A DNA stretch of 64,000 bases from an uncultured Oscillospiraceae bacterium (lineage in GTDB: Bacteria > Bacillota > Clostridia > Oscillospirales > Acutalibacteraceae), in assembly GCA_900539845.1 (NCBI GenBank), contig UQDP01000004.1, positions 62,001-126,000 on the forward strand. Reading direction: 5' to 3'. Shown here piece after piece: positions 8,924 through 17,779 of the stretch. A program made the translations under genes and the position numbers. Positions within the stretch are counted from its first letter, which is position 1. Each line of letters starts with the position of its first letter. Below the pieces are notes generated by a model. It did no database searches and was not told the origin of the DNA. It was given only the letters and a program-made list of their open reading frames with translations.

Positions 8924-9841
8924 TTAAAGCTGTGTGATACCTTTTTCCGTAAGCTGCTCTGCAGTTGCGGGGAAAGTATTCTTATAAACTATATCAAGAG
9001 ATGCACTCTTATTTTTAAGAACAAGTACATTTGCATGCGATACATCAATGTGAACATTCATCGTATAATCGCCTGAAAGGATCTCACCCGTTGCCGTGTC
9101 GATAGTGACCGTGCCGGTGCCGCCCTCATAATTTACAACGAAGTTATCGTTGATCGTACCTGAAGAGAACGAAAGCATGCTGATGGATTCAACCGTTGAA
9201 GAGATATCACCGAGTGTATTGAAAAACTTACCCTGTGAATCTTGACCGGGCATGGAAAGTATAACGGCTTTCGGCTGGATAGTAATATCGATCGTACCGT
9301 CGCCGTTGTCCTTAACATTCGCAGCAAGCACATCGTCCGCCGTAAGCAGAGACTTTGTAACATCAATTCCGTCGCCAACGGTATCTGCAGTCGGGCTGAT
9401 ATTTCCGCAGGGAGGAAGTCCCTTAAGGCCGCCTGTGAACAGACCGCCGACAATACTCGGAACCAGATCATTGATCATATCGTTTGATTGACCCTCTACA
9501 AGAAGGTTTTCAACCGTAAGATCTTCCATACCGAGTAATTTGTAATATGTAGCGGTCGTACCGTTATCATTATACTGCGCAGTAAGCGCTTTAGTATAAT
9601 TATAGCTTTCAACATAATAGTTAACGATATCTTCAACTGTATCAAACTGGATTCCGCCGTATTCGCCGGGTGTGAATTCACCGACTGATGACGCGCCGGC
9701 AGCATCCGCATCAACCGGGGCAGCTTCATAAGCACCGCCGGGTTTAATTACGGTAACTGCAAGCACAAGAAATACGATTGCGGCTACCAAAAGAACTGCT
9801 AAGAATTTATTGAAATTACCGAGTTTTGATTTAGCTTTCAT
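8924..9841 (-). CDS. Membrane-anchored extracytoplasmic protein, unknown function
   Basis: 305 residues. A short basic N-terminus (MKAKSKLGNFNKF) is followed by one hydrophobic segment at about 14-30, then an acidic, polar domain expected outside the cell. There is no lipobox Cys near the hydrophobic segment, so it is either an uncleaved anchor or a Sec signal. The exported part has repeated beta-rich pieces such as GDGTIDITIQPKAV and GGTGTVTIDTATGEIL, similar in look to surface-stability or lipoprotein-like folds, but I do not recognise the family. Single gene with its own terminator; the next gene is divergent clcA. Confidence 0.75.
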   Translation of the reverse strand: MKAKSKLGNFNKFLAVLLVAAIVFLVLAVTVIKPGGAYEAAPVDADAAGASSVGEFTPGEYGGIQFDTVEDIVNYYVESYNYTKALTAQYNDNGTTATYYKLLGMEDLTVENLLVEGQSNDMINDLVPSIVGGLFTGGLKGLPPCGNISPTADTVGDGIDVTKSLLTADDVLAANVKDNGDGTIDITIQPKAVILSMPGQDSQGKFFNTLGDISSTVESISMLSFSSGTINDNFVVNYEGGTGTVTIDTATGEILSGDYTMNVHIDVSHANVLVLKNKSASLDIVYKNTFPATAEQLTEKGITQL

Positions 9842-9983
9842 ATCAAAAATTCCCCCTTGCCATATAATAATAACCTATTTGAATCACTTTTTCAACATTT
9901 TTTTAAAATTATTGCAAAACTTTATTAATTGTAATAAATAAAGAAAATTTTTCCGATCATACGAAGCGATTCTGAATTTATGG

Positions 9984-10011
9984 TTGCAATCGGCGGTCTG
10001 TGTGCTAAAAT
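9984..10011 (+). promoter_or_regulatory. Predicted promoter of the ClC transporter gene
   Basis: TTGCAA (9984-9989), 16 bases, TAAAAT (10006-10011). The start codon is 56 bases downstream of the -10 box. Confidence 0.55.
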
Positions 10012-10066
10012 ATTCTACGGAATATGAAAATCCCGTTTATCGTTTAATAAAATTTCGGAGATATTT

Positions 10067-11629
10067 ATGGAAAAGAAGATAAAAAGCACGCTCAGAAAAT
10101 TAAAGCATAAAAAATATGAAGGGTTTCTGCTGATTATCCGCGGAATAGAGATCGGCATCGCGGCAGGATTATTGTGCGTTCTTTACCGTTTTCTTCTTTC
10201 AAAGGCAGAAGAATACTTATATAGGATTATAGATTATGTAAAGAATTCACCCGCACAATCTGCTCTCTGGGTATTTCTTGCAGCAGCTTTGGGCGCTGTT
10301 GTGGCATTTATCATAAAGCGTGTGCCGGATGCAAGCGGAAGCGGCATTCCGAATGTAACCGCGGAAATAAACGGGCATGTTTCCGCCTGCTGGTGGAAAG
10401 TGATTATCGCAAAACTTTTCGGAAGCACGATCTCCGTGTTTTCCGGGCTCAGCCTCGGAAGAGAAGGCCCGAGCATACAGTTCGGCGCGATGGCTGCAAA
10501 AGGAGTTGCAAAAATAACAAAAGCCGACAGCACGACCGAACTGCGTATGATAGGAAGCGGCGCGGGCGCCGGTCTGGCAGCGGCTTTCAACGCGCCGCTG
10601 GCAGGCGTTATGTTTGTGCTGGAGGAGATCTACCGAACATTTGATAAAGCCGTTATATGTATGGCTGTTGTGGCGGCTGTCACGGCAGATTTTATATCCA
10701 AGCTGTTTTTCGGGCAGGGCACGGTCTTTAGCTATCAGCCCGAAACGATCCCACTGCGCCTGTATTGGCTTCTGATCCTGTTCGGCATCATCGCCGGTGT
10801 GTTCGGAGCGTTTTACAATACATTTATGATCGCTCTGCGCGATTTATTCCGCAAAATAAAAAAAGTGCCGCAATGGATTAAATTTATATTTGTTTTTGCC
10901 GTGAGCGGCATAGTGGGTCTTTTTCTGCCGCAGGTACTCTGCGGCGGGCACACAATGGTGCAGACCCTGATAGAGGATCAGCCTTCCCTTTCCGTTATCC
11001 TTGCGCTGTTCACAGCAAAATTCATTTTCGGTGCTTTCAGCTTTAGTTCGGGTGCGCCCGGAGGAACGCTCTATCCCATGTGTGTTCTGGGCGCTTACGG
11101 CGGAGCCGCCTTTGCGCAGGCGGCGGCAGGACTGTTCGGACTTGACGACTCCATGTGGCAGACTTTCGCCGTGCTTGGTATGGCAGGGCTTTTCGCTTCA
11201 ATCGTAAGGGCGCCGCTCACCGGGATTATTCTTGTGTTTGAGATAACGGGAAACATAAACACGCTTCTGCCTCTCGCCGCTGTGTCTCTGATCTCGTATG
11301 CCATAGCCGACGCACTTGGCAACACTCCTTTTTATGTTTCGCTTGCGGAAAGGATCACATCCGGCGAAAATGCAAAAAACGATTCCCGCCAGAGCGAAAA
11401 AATACTGAAAACCTACGTTATCCCCGTTGGCAGCAAGCTGGACGGAAAACCGATTTCTGCAACGGAATGGGGCAGGCATTGCATAATTGTGTCCGTTGAA
11501 AGGGAGGGCATAACGGTCACCCCGAAAGGAGACACGGTTCTGAAAAGCGGCGACACGCTTGTTTTTATGATAAGCCGCAGACATTTTGCCAGCGACAGCA
11601 AAAGGATACAGGATTTGATTGAAAAATAA
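10067..11629 (+). CDS. clcA: ClC-family chloride channel/transporter with RCK_C (TrkA-C) domain
   Basis: 520-residue inner-membrane protein. All three ClC selectivity motifs are present: GSGIPNV (91-97), GREGPSIQFG (131-140) whose E133 is the gating glutamate of exchangers, and GAPGGTLYP near 328-336. Many hydrophobic helices span about 20-420. The last 80 residues (from YVIPVGSKLDGKPI) form a soluble RCK_C domain, often a ligand or ion sensing unit. The gating Glu argues for H+/Cl- exchange or Cl- transport; a fluoride exporter role is less likely because CLC-F proteins use a different selectivity motif. ATG 10067 has GGAG six bases upstream. Confidence 0.92.
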   Translation: MEKKIKSTLRKLKHKKYEGFLLIIRGIEIGIAAGLLCVLYRFLLSKAEEYLYRIIDYVKNSPAQSALWVFLAAALGAVVAFIIKRVPDASGSGIPNVTAEINGHVSACWWKVIIAKLFGSTISVFSGLSLGREGPSIQFGAMAAKGVAKITKADSTTELRMIGSGAGAGLAAAFNAPLAGVMFVLEEIYRTFDKAVICMAVVAAVTADFISKLFFGQGTVFSYQPETIPLRLYWLLILFGIIAGVFGAFYNTFMIALRDLFRKIKKVPQWIKFIFVFAVSGIVGLFLPQVLCGGHTMVQTLIEDQPSLSVILALFTAKFIFGAFSFSSGAPGGTLYPMCVLGAYGGAAFAQAAAGLFGLDDSMWQTFAVLGMAGLFASIVRAPLTGIILVFEITGNINTLLPLAAVSLISYAIADALGNTPFYVSLAERITSGENAKNDSRQSEKILKTYVIPVGSKLDGKPISATEWGRHCIIVSVEREGITVTPKGDTVLKSGDTLVFMISRRHFASDSKRIQDLIEK

Positions 11630-11647
11630 AAGCTCCGCTTGGTATAT

Positions 11648-11693
11648 AAAAAACCGCCCTTTCGGCAAACAGAAAACCGAAGGGCAGTTTTTT
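11648..11693 (+). terminator. Terminator after the ClC gene
   Basis: AAACCGCCCTTTCGG pairs with CCGAAGGGCAGTTT across an 11-base loop and is followed by a T-run. Confidence 0.85.
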
Positions 11694-11700
11694 TATATAG

Positions 11701-12080
11701 AAAGGAGGCAAATTATAGTAAAAACATACAAGGCGGTATAATGTTAAGGTTTGGAGTAAGCGGATTAACGCAATTACCTTAAAAAAACGGATTGCGAGAA
11801 AAACAGACCGCCTTGCAATTTCAATTGTATCACAAAACTCATATTTGTCAATATTAATTTTATTTTTTACGAAAATATTTAATATTTAGTATATTTCAGC
11901 CTTGTTTTCTTCATTTTCAGTCATTTTTCACCAAGTACAAAAACAGACCGTTTAACAATTTTCGGAATGATACAGGAGTGGTTTTCAGCAAAAAAATATA
12001 AAAAGCGGAAATCGATTTGCAAAAAACGGCAGTACATGCTATAATCACATATATGATTTTTAAAATTCATAATAACCAAA
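11701..12080. other. Intergenic region with nested inverted repeats (possible structured RNA)
   Basis: CAAGGCGGT (11729-11737) pairs with ACCGCCTTG (11807-11815), enclosing TTAAGGT (11744-11750) with ACCTTAA (11776-11782) and, alternatively, CGCAAT (11769) with ATTGCG (11791). A GGAGG at 11704 and TATAAT at 11737 are also present, but no frame follows. The remaining bases up to the TetR gene are AT-rich and hold nothing I can name. Confidence 0.35.
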
Positions 12081-12093
12081 AGGATGGTTTTCA

Positions 12094-12744
12094 TTGAAAA
12101 GAGCTGAAAAAAACAAAAAAAGCATAAACGAAATTTTAAGTGCTGCAATAAAACTATATTCAAAAGAGGGCAGCAGTAACATTTCAATAAACGAACTTTG
12201 CAGAGACAACAACATTTCAAAGGGCAAATTTTACCACTACTTTTCCTCCAAAGAGGAATTGTTTGAAGTAGCTGTAAGCTATGTAATAGATGACCTGTGC
12301 AGAGATGTAGAAAGCTTTTATGTTGATCCCGATTCTTCGCTTTCCGATAACCTGAGCCATTATTATTCGGCAAGAATTAATTATTGGTTTCTACATAGTG
12401 ATTATTTTATGATCGCATATATGCTGCTTGCAAGCCACAATTATGAATTAAGGCAAAAGTTCAAACCGCTCAGGAAGAAATTTGACAACGCGTTAAACAG
12501 CAAGACCCTTGAAATCATCCACGCGGCGAATATTGAAAGAAACATTCCCGACAACGAATTGCTTGAAGTTCTGAAGGTTGTTTATGACAATATGTTTCTT
12601 AATGATATGTATAAAATCATAGTAGCATTAAATAAAGGCTATACAGAACACGCAAAAAGACTGAGTGAAGAGCTGCTTAGCCTTTATAAAAGACTTATAA
12701 ACGTGCTGCTGCACGGAATAATAGCAAACAAAAGCGAATCATGA
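12094..12744 (+). CDS. TetR/AcrR-family transcriptional regulator
   Basis: 216 residues with an N-terminal TetR helix-turn-helix at about 20-50 (ISINELCRDNNISKGKFYHYF followed by SSKEELF in two parts). The C-terminal ligand domain is unlike anything I can name. The start is TTG at 12094, supported by AAGGATGG eight bases upstream. There is no adjacent gene on the same strand; the neighbour on the right is convergent, so its targets cannot be told. Autoregulation is likely for the family, but no clear palindrome was found. Confidence 0.85.
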   Translation: MKRAEKNKKSINEILSAAIKLYSKEGSSNISINELCRDNNISKGKFYHYFSSKEELFEVAVSYVIDDLCRDVESFYVDPDSSLSDNLSHYYSARINYWFLHSDYFMIAYMLLASHNYELRQKFKPLRKKFDNALNSKTLEIIHAANIERNIPDNELLEVLKVVYDNMFLNDMYKIIVALNKGYTEHAKRLSEELLSLYKRLINVLLHGIIANKSES

Positions 12745-12764
12745 GATCATTAGGTCTTTATACA

Positions 12765-12827
12765 CCCTTCGGACGAGTCAGGCGCCGGCTTTCAACCCGT
12801 TATGACGAATCCGAAGGGTTCTTTTTT
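12765..12827 (+). terminator. Terminator after tetR
   Basis: CCCTTCGG pairs with CCGAAGGG across a long 38-base loop containing a smaller fold, followed by TTCTTTTTT. Confidence 0.65.
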
Positions 12828-12834
12828 CAGAAGC

Positions 12835-13725
12835 TCAAAAGCCGCCTCTCGTTTCCTTATGAAGCACAAACGCATCTCTGACTGCCCAAGCCAGCGATCC
12901 GCCCAAAATAGAGAGTCCGGCGGAAACGAACATCCAAGCCTGCTCGCCTTGAAGATTGTTCAGGTTGCCAAGACCTATATAACGGCAGATGCATACCATC
13001 AGCCCCGTGTATGTCATAAGCAAATGACCAACGCCCTGAGAATATTGCTTTAAGTAAAAATCATGCACCCCAAACACTCCGAAAAACGCCGCAAGATAAA
13101 AAGCTTTTCTATCCGAGCCTTCCCAATGCGGCATCGGAGATTTTTCCACAACCGCCGGATAGATATCCGTAAAATTAATAATAAACAGCAATATCAAACC
13201 GGTCCAGATCGGTATCAGCTCCGTCAGACCGTTTTTAAGGACTGCTGCATGAATAACGACACACACAATCATCATAACAGTTAAAGCGCCCGCCGTAACG
13301 GGATATATCCAGTGCCGTTTGCGGTAATACAGAAAATAACCGATCAGAGCAATGCTGTTGAGAAGAACAAAGATCGCCGTAGCCACCAGATGCGCAGTCT
13401 GCTCCCAGCCCCAGTCATTGATAAATACGACCGGCGGCGCCGCAAAGACCGAAGCATACAGAGCAAACAGTCCTGTTTTCCCTGTGCAACCGCTGCGCTT
13501 ATACAGCCGCAGTAAATTAAAGAAGTAAGCCGCGGCAGTCAGCAGACTCCATACGATCAGAGAGATCGGGTAATCATATCCGATCCAGGAAAGGGTGCTT
13601 GTGCGGCTCATGGGATTGCGTGTAAAGCCATATAGAACACTGTACACAAATGCAGATACCAAAACAACAAGGCACAGCGTGGCGTTCGGTATACTGGATC
13701 TATCCCGTATTTCTTTTTTGTTCAC
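12835..13725 (-). CDS. Multi-pass membrane protein with C-terminal TM2-like domain
   Basis: I take the GTG at 13725 as the start because GGAGAGGAGAG lies just upstream; the open frame extends to 13875 but without a ribosome site. The 296-residue product has about seven hydrophobic segments. The last third holds a TM2 domain pattern: two hydrophobic helices around GVFGVHDFYLK and a later IGLGNLNN, resembling the G-x-x-H-x-F-Y motif of TM2 proteins. TM2 proteins are found in diverse bacteria with unknown roles. The gene stands alone; the 268 bases upstream contain no other gene. Confidence 0.7.
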   Translation of the reverse strand: MNKKEIRDRSSIPNATLCLVVLVSAFVYSVLYGFTRNPMSRTSTLSWIGYDYPISLIVWSLLTAAAYFFNLLRLYKRSGCTGKTGLFALYASVFAAPPVVFINDWGWEQTAHLVATAIFVLLNSIALIGYFLYYRKRHWIYPVTAGALTVMMIVCVVIHAAVLKNGLTELIPIWTGLILLFIINFTDIYPAVVEKSPMPHWEGSDRKAFYLAAFFGVFGVHDFYLKQYSQGVGHLLMTYTGLMVCICRYIGLGNLNNLQGEQAWMFVSAGLSILGGSLAWAVRDAFVLHKETRGGF

Positions 13726-13993
13726 AACGATCTCTCCTCTCCTGATAAAGGAACCTTTCACAAGTCTATCATAAATGATTTCCGGAACAAAATAAAGCGT
13801 TTTTTGCATTTTTTGACAGATTTGTAACGTTTTCAAACATTTGCTTAAATCAGCACTCTGCTCATGCCACAGCACTTTTATTTAATATTAAAAATATCCA
13901 AACGCTGAACCGTTCGGATATTTTCGCGCAAACCAGCAATTTAGTTTGATTCTCAAAACCCTTTCAATGTACGGAATGTGCATCTTTCCTGAA

Positions 13994-14503
13994 TCAAAAA
14001 TCTTCATACACGTGGTTGCTAATAGATTCTATTGCCACACTTCCTCCTCTAACAACTTCCATTTTTCCTGAAAATCTCTTGTTCAAAAATTCAATTATCG
14101 AATTATTATTATCTTCAGAATGAACACATTCCAATATCACAGATGAAAAATTATAATCATAAACAGTAAGGGAAAATACTTTTGCAATTCTGAATAATTC
14201 ATTTAATTCGACTTCACCGCAATCCCTTATTTTAATGAATAAAAGTTCTTTGTTATGGATAACTTTATCTGATAAATCAATGACCTTTATAACCTCAACA
14301 CATCTGTTAAGTTGCTTTTTGACCTGTTCAAATGTTTTCTCATCACTTGTTAAACTTATCGTCATTCTCGAAGCGCTCTCATCCTCTGTAGCTCCCACAG
14401 TAAGACTGTTTAAATTATATAACTTTGCTGAAAACAAGCCTGAAATTCGGGCAAGAACTCCTATTTCGTTTTCCACCAGCAAGCTTAACCATCGCTTTTT
14501 CAT
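13994..14503 (-). CDS. ilvN: Acetolactate synthase, small (regulatory) subunit
   Basis: 169 residues. N-terminal ACT domain (SLLVENEIGVLARISGLF, residues 7-24) that binds valine in this family, followed by the second ferredoxin-like domain of long IlvH/IlvN forms. It overlaps the end of ilvB by four bases (ATGA), the usual sign of translational coupling. It forms the acetohydroxyacid synthase holoenzyme with IlvB, starting valine, leucine and isoleucine synthesis. Confidence 0.92.
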   Translation of the reverse strand: MKKRWLSLLVENEIGVLARISGLFSAKLYNLNSLTVGATEDESASRMTISLTSDEKTFEQVKKQLNRCVEVIKVIDLSDKVIHNKELLFIKIRDCGEVELNELFRIAKVFSLTVYDYNFSSVILECVHSEDNNNSIIEFLNKRFSGKMEVVRGGSVAIESISNHVYEDF

Positions 14504-16233
14504 TTTCCGTCCTCACTTTCCAGCATCATGCCATTAAGCGGATATCCCGGCGGAACAATAGGCATGACGTTTATTTCTCTGTCAATAACAAATTCTATTA
14601 TAGTCGGTGTTTTGGTGTTTTGCTTTGCCTTTAATAATGCCGCTTTTATTTCTTCTGATTCTGTAACACGAATACCTTCAGCACCATAGCTTTTTGCCAA
14701 CTGAATAAAATCAGGTATGTATTCAGGACAGCATGGATTCGGCGAATTACATGTTGTGCTGCAGCTTTTACGCCGGCGCATACAAGTATAAGAATATCTT
14801 TTATTATAAAACTGTTCCTGCCACTGCCTTACATTACCCAAATATCCGTTATTAAAAATACATATGATGATAGGAAGTTCATAAACGACGGCGGTGGCCA
14901 TTTCCTGAATATTCATTTGTATTCCGCCGTCACCCGATATCACAATCACATCTTTATCCGGGTTTCCGAGTTTTGCCCCGATTGCCGAAGGTAAGCCGTA
15001 TCCCATAGTTCCCAACCCGCCGGATGTCATCATTTGCTTATTTTCACCAAGGTTAAGAAACTGAGTAGCCCACAATTGATTCTGACCTACATCAGTGGTA
15101 ACAATCACATCATTAAAGACATCATTAATTGACTCGATAATTTTTTTCGGTGTCGTTCCTTCATTGCGCATATCCATTGGATATTGTTTTTTCCAAGTGT
15201 TAATTTTTTCTGTCCAATCAGAAATATTTAACGGCTTAGCTTTTTCAAGCAATGTACTTATGGCACATTTTGCGTCTGCAACAATAGGAATGTCAACTGT
15301 TATATTTCGTGATATAGATGCCGGGTCGATATCAATATGGACGATTTTTGCGTGAGAAGCAAAGGCTTCTATTTTACCGGTTATGCGGTCGTTAAATCTT
15401 GTTCCTATTGAAAATAACACATCACATTGACTTATCGCTGTATTAGCGGCATAACTTCCATGAATACCGATATTGCCCACATACAGTTTGTGCGTTGCAG
15501 GAATTGCGCCTTTTCCCATGATAGTTGTAATTACAGGAACGCCGGTAATCTCTGCCAGCTTGGTCATTTCCGTGTTTGCGTGTGCAATATTAACCCCACC
15601 ACCAATCAAAAATACAGGTCTTTTTGCATTATTTAACAGCTCTAACGCTCTATGCATCTGTCCAATATGAACAGAGATGTTAGGTTTATATCCTCTGATA
15701 TTTATTTCATCAGGATAAAAATCACTGCCATATTCTTTTTGTATATCTTTCGGCAAATCAACAACCACCACACCGGGTTTTCCTGTTTTTGCAATATAAA
15801 AAGCTTTCTTGATTGTGTTTGCTAAATCCTCTCGTTTTCTTACCGTTACCGCATACTTGCAGATACTTCTCATTATACCTACTGTATCAACTTCCTGAAA
15901 AGCATCATTTCCGATCAGATTTGTCGATACCTGACCTGTAAAACAAACCAAGGGCACACTGTCATAATTTGCAGTTGCAATACCTGTAACAAGATTAGTT
16001 GCACCGGGTCCGCTCGTTACAAGACATACACCGACTTTTCCCGTAGAGCGTGCATATCCGTCAGCAGCATGTACCAACCCTTGCTCATGACGGGGTAAAA
16101 TCAAATCTATATCCTTTTCGCCGTAAAGTGCATCAAACAAGTCAATTACCTGACCTCCCGGATATGCAAACAATGTGTCAACATTCTCCTCTTTTAATGC
16201 TTTAACCAATAACTCTGCTCCTGTGATTTTCAT
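14500..16233 (-). CDS. ilvB: Acetolactate synthase, large (catalytic) subunit
   Basis: 577 residues from ATG 16233, chosen for GGGAG seven bases upstream; the frame opens 12 codons earlier without a ribosome site. TPP- and FAD-dependent condensation of pyruvate. Visible: FAYPGGQVIDLFDALYG, RHEQGLVHAADGYAR with the catalytic Glu, and the TPP motif GDGGIQMNIQEMA ending at IFNN. Odd: between KRYSYT and YIPDF (about residues 478-503) there is an extra Cys-rich stretch with five Cys (spacing C-x6-C-x3-C-x5-CC) where the E. coli enzymes have a short linker. The presence of ilvN and the FAD motifs favours the anabolic AHAS over the catabolic AlsS. Confidence 0.93.
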   Translation of the reverse strand: MKITGAELLVKALKEENVDTLFAYPGGQVIDLFDALYGEKDIDLILPRHEQGLVHAADGYARSTGKVGVCLVTSGPGATNLVTGIATANYDSVPLVCFTGQVSTNLIGNDAFQEVDTVGIMRSICKYAVTVRKREDLANTIKKAFYIAKTGKPGVVVVDLPKDIQKEYGSDFYPDEINIRGYKPNISVHIGQMHRALELLNNAKRPVFLIGGGVNIAHANTEMTKLAEITGVPVITTIMGKGAIPATHKLYVGNIGIHGSYAANTAISQCDVLFSIGTRFNDRITGKIEAFASHAKIVHIDIDPASISRNITVDIPIVADAKCAISTLLEKAKPLNISDWTEKINTWKKQYPMDMRNEGTTPKKIIESINDVFNDVIVTTDVGQNQLWATQFLNLGENKQMMTSGGLGTMGYGLPSAIGAKLGNPDKDVIVISGDGGIQMNIQEMATAVVYELPIIICIFNNGYLGNVRQWQEQFYNKRYSYTCMRRRKSCSTTCNSPNPCCPEYIPDFIQLAKSYGAEGIRVTESEEIKAALLKAKQNTKTPTIIEFVIDREINVMPIVPPGYPLNGMMLESEDGK

Positions 16234-16283
16234 ATCGTGTCTCCCTTCAAAGCGTGTACTTGCTTGCATAATATTTATTTTAT

Positions 16284-16311
16284 AAACGGTGCATAATATA
16301 CAGCACCGTTT
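16284..16311. promoter_or_regulatory. Hairpin between tetR and ilvB
   Basis: AAACGGTGC (16284-16292) pairs with GCACCGTTT (16303-16311). No T-run on the minus strand, so it likely allows reading into ilvB or acts as a processing site. Confidence 0.5.
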
Positions 16312-16890
16312 TTATGTATTTTGTATTCCATTGCAAAAAAGCTCAACGCTTTTGGTTATATATTCTTCTTTCTCGATTACTGACAGATTGTCTTTGAAAG
16401 ATGCTTTCAAAAATGTATAGCCAAACGTTGATGAAAAAATCGTGATAGCCAGATTCTCAAAATCCAAATGAGGTAGTTTCCCTTTTTCTTCCATTTCTTT
16501 AAAATAGTTAATTAGTGAAGAAATAAAGGAATGGGGTACTTTCATAATAAGCGGCGCCGTTTCTTCATATATCTGAGGAGCTCTTAATCCTATTGACAAA
16601 TTCACGAAATCAGGCGTCATTCTGTTCATATATTCAGTCATAAACATTTTCAGATCACTTTTCAAATCCCATTTAACATTTCTGAATATTTCGGGAGTAA
16701 CATCTGCTCTCCACTTTTCCTGTTCCATACCGCCCAAAACAATGTCTTTTTTACTTTTGAACTTACGAAATAATGTGCATTCGTTTACTCCTGCGAGCCG
16801 CGCAATATCCTTTGTTGTGGTTGCAACATAGCCCTTGTCGCGCACCAAAGACATGGTTGCGTCTATAATTTTTTGACTTGTTTTATCCAT
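16312..16890 (-). CDS. TetR-family regulator upstream of ilvBN
   Basis: 192 residues from ATG 16890 (GAGGGTGACC upstream); the longer frame to 16962 lacks support and would run across the promoter. The helix-turn-helix is at about 20-48: TTTKDIARLAGVNECTLFRKF. The gene is co-directional with ilvB and ilvN, 78 bases upstream, so it may be first in a tetR-ilvBN operon and respond to a metabolite of that pathway; this is inference from position. An inverted repeat overlaps its own promoter, suggesting autorepression. Confidence 0.85.
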   Translation of the reverse strand: MDKTSQKIIDATMSLVRDKGYVATTTKDIARLAGVNECTLFRKFKSKKDIVLGGMEQEKWRADVTPEIFRNVKWDLKSDLKMFMTEYMNRMTPDFVNLSIGLRAPQIYEETAPLIMKVPHSFISSLINYFKEMEEKGKLPHLDFENLAITIFSSTFGYTFLKASFKDNLSVIEKEEYITKSVELFCNGIQNT

Positions 16891-16907
16891 AGCGGTCACC
16901 CTCATGC

Positions 16908-16950
16908 AAGTGTTTACTTTCATATTACACTTTTTATTCCTAAAAAGCAA
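16908..16950 (-). promoter_or_regulatory. Promoter and putative operator of tetR-ilvBN
   Basis: Minus strand: TTGCTT (16950-16945), 17 bases, TAATAT (16927-16922). An inverted repeat AAGTGT-13 bases-ACACTT (16908-16932) covers the -10 region, the expected place for a repressor site. Confidence 0.6.
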
Positions 16951-17026
16951 GAGCCATTTCAAAAGAAACGCAAAAACATACTGTTTTTAATATATAAGCC
17001 TTCTTTCTCAAATATCCTTATACCAT

Positions 17027-17058
17027 AAAAAGCACACATCAAAAGATGTGTGCTTTTT
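17027..17058 (-). terminator. Terminator after tRNA-Ala
   Basis: AAAAGCACACATC paired with GATGTGTGCTTTT around a four-base loop, directly behind the CCA end of the tRNA. Confidence 0.85.
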
Positions 17059-17059
17059 A

Positions 17060-17135
17060 TGGTGGAGCATAGGGGATTCGAACCCCTGACCTCCACACTG
17101 CCAGTGTGGCGCGCTCCCAACTGCGCTAATGCCCC
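17060..17135 (-). tRNA. tRNA-Ala(GGC)
   Basis: 76 nt with encoded CCA. Anticodon loop CTGGCAG gives GGC. The acceptor stem contains a G3-U70 pair, the alanine identity element, which confirms the assignment. T-loop TTCGAAT is intact. Confidence 0.95.
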
Positions 17136-17209
17136 TCAATATTTCGTGTTATATTCTACTATATTTCAATACGAAAATCAATATTTAATTTTATTTTTCA
17201 TTATGAATT

Positions 17210-17734
17210 TTAGCATCTGTCTGCATTCGCTTTTACGCAGTACACAATGTGCGGCATATCCACACCGTAATAATGCTTGATTATTCTGCCGCAGGGCTGC
17301 ATTCCGTTTTTCATGGCAACACGCTGTGACGCAATATTATTATCACGTATTATAGAATAAACCTCTGCTTTTCCGAGCACATCAAAAGCGTATCTTTTGC
17401 ACGCCTGCGCGGATTCATCGGCATATCCTTTATGCCAGAAGGCTTTCTGAAATAAATATCCTACCTCAACAACGCTTCGTCCGTTGAAATCCTGATAGGT
17501 AAGCCCGCACTGCCCTATCATCTTTCCGCTCGATTTAAGCACGACCGCCCAGAGTCCAAACCCGTTTTTCCTGTATCTGCGCAGCTGATTTTCAAACCAC
17601 TGTATCACCTCTTGCTCGGAAAAGGCATGCTCATAGGCATACATGACCTCCGCATCCTGTAAAATTTCTCGCAGAGCCGGCAGATCTTCCGCCGTCATCT
17701 CACGCAATATCAGCCTTTCGGTTTCAATTCTCAT
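17210..17734 (-). CDS. GNAT-family (RimJ/RimL-like) N-acetyltransferase
   Basis: 174 residues from ATG 17734 (GGAGAG upstream). Begins MRIETERLILREMTAEDLP, the standard start of RimJ/RimL-type GNAT proteins. The acetyl-CoA site is seen as GYLFQKAFWHKGYADESAQA (about 100-119), and NIASQRVAMKNGM near 143 is the usual C-terminal motif. The substrate cannot be told. It follows hisF by 45 bases on the same strand and may be co-transcribed, but no link to histidine synthesis is known. Confidence 0.88.
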   Translation of the reverse strand: MRIETERLILREMTAEDLPALREILQDAEVMYAYEHAFSEQEVIQWFENQLRRYRKNGFGLWAVVLKSSGKMIGQCGLTYQDFNGRSVVEVGYLFQKAFWHKGYADESAQACKRYAFDVLGKAEVYSIIRDNNIASQRVAMKNGMQPCGRIIKHYYGVDMPHIVYCVKANADRC

Positions 17735-17779
17735 TCTGCCGCTCTCTCCGTTCCTTTTCAAGACTGCAAGCCGCCCGTT

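Noticed and set aside
17050-17280. 76-residue plus-strand protein over tRNA-Ala
   Set aside because: Its first half is the complement of the tRNA (a VEHRGFEPLTSTLP-type reading).
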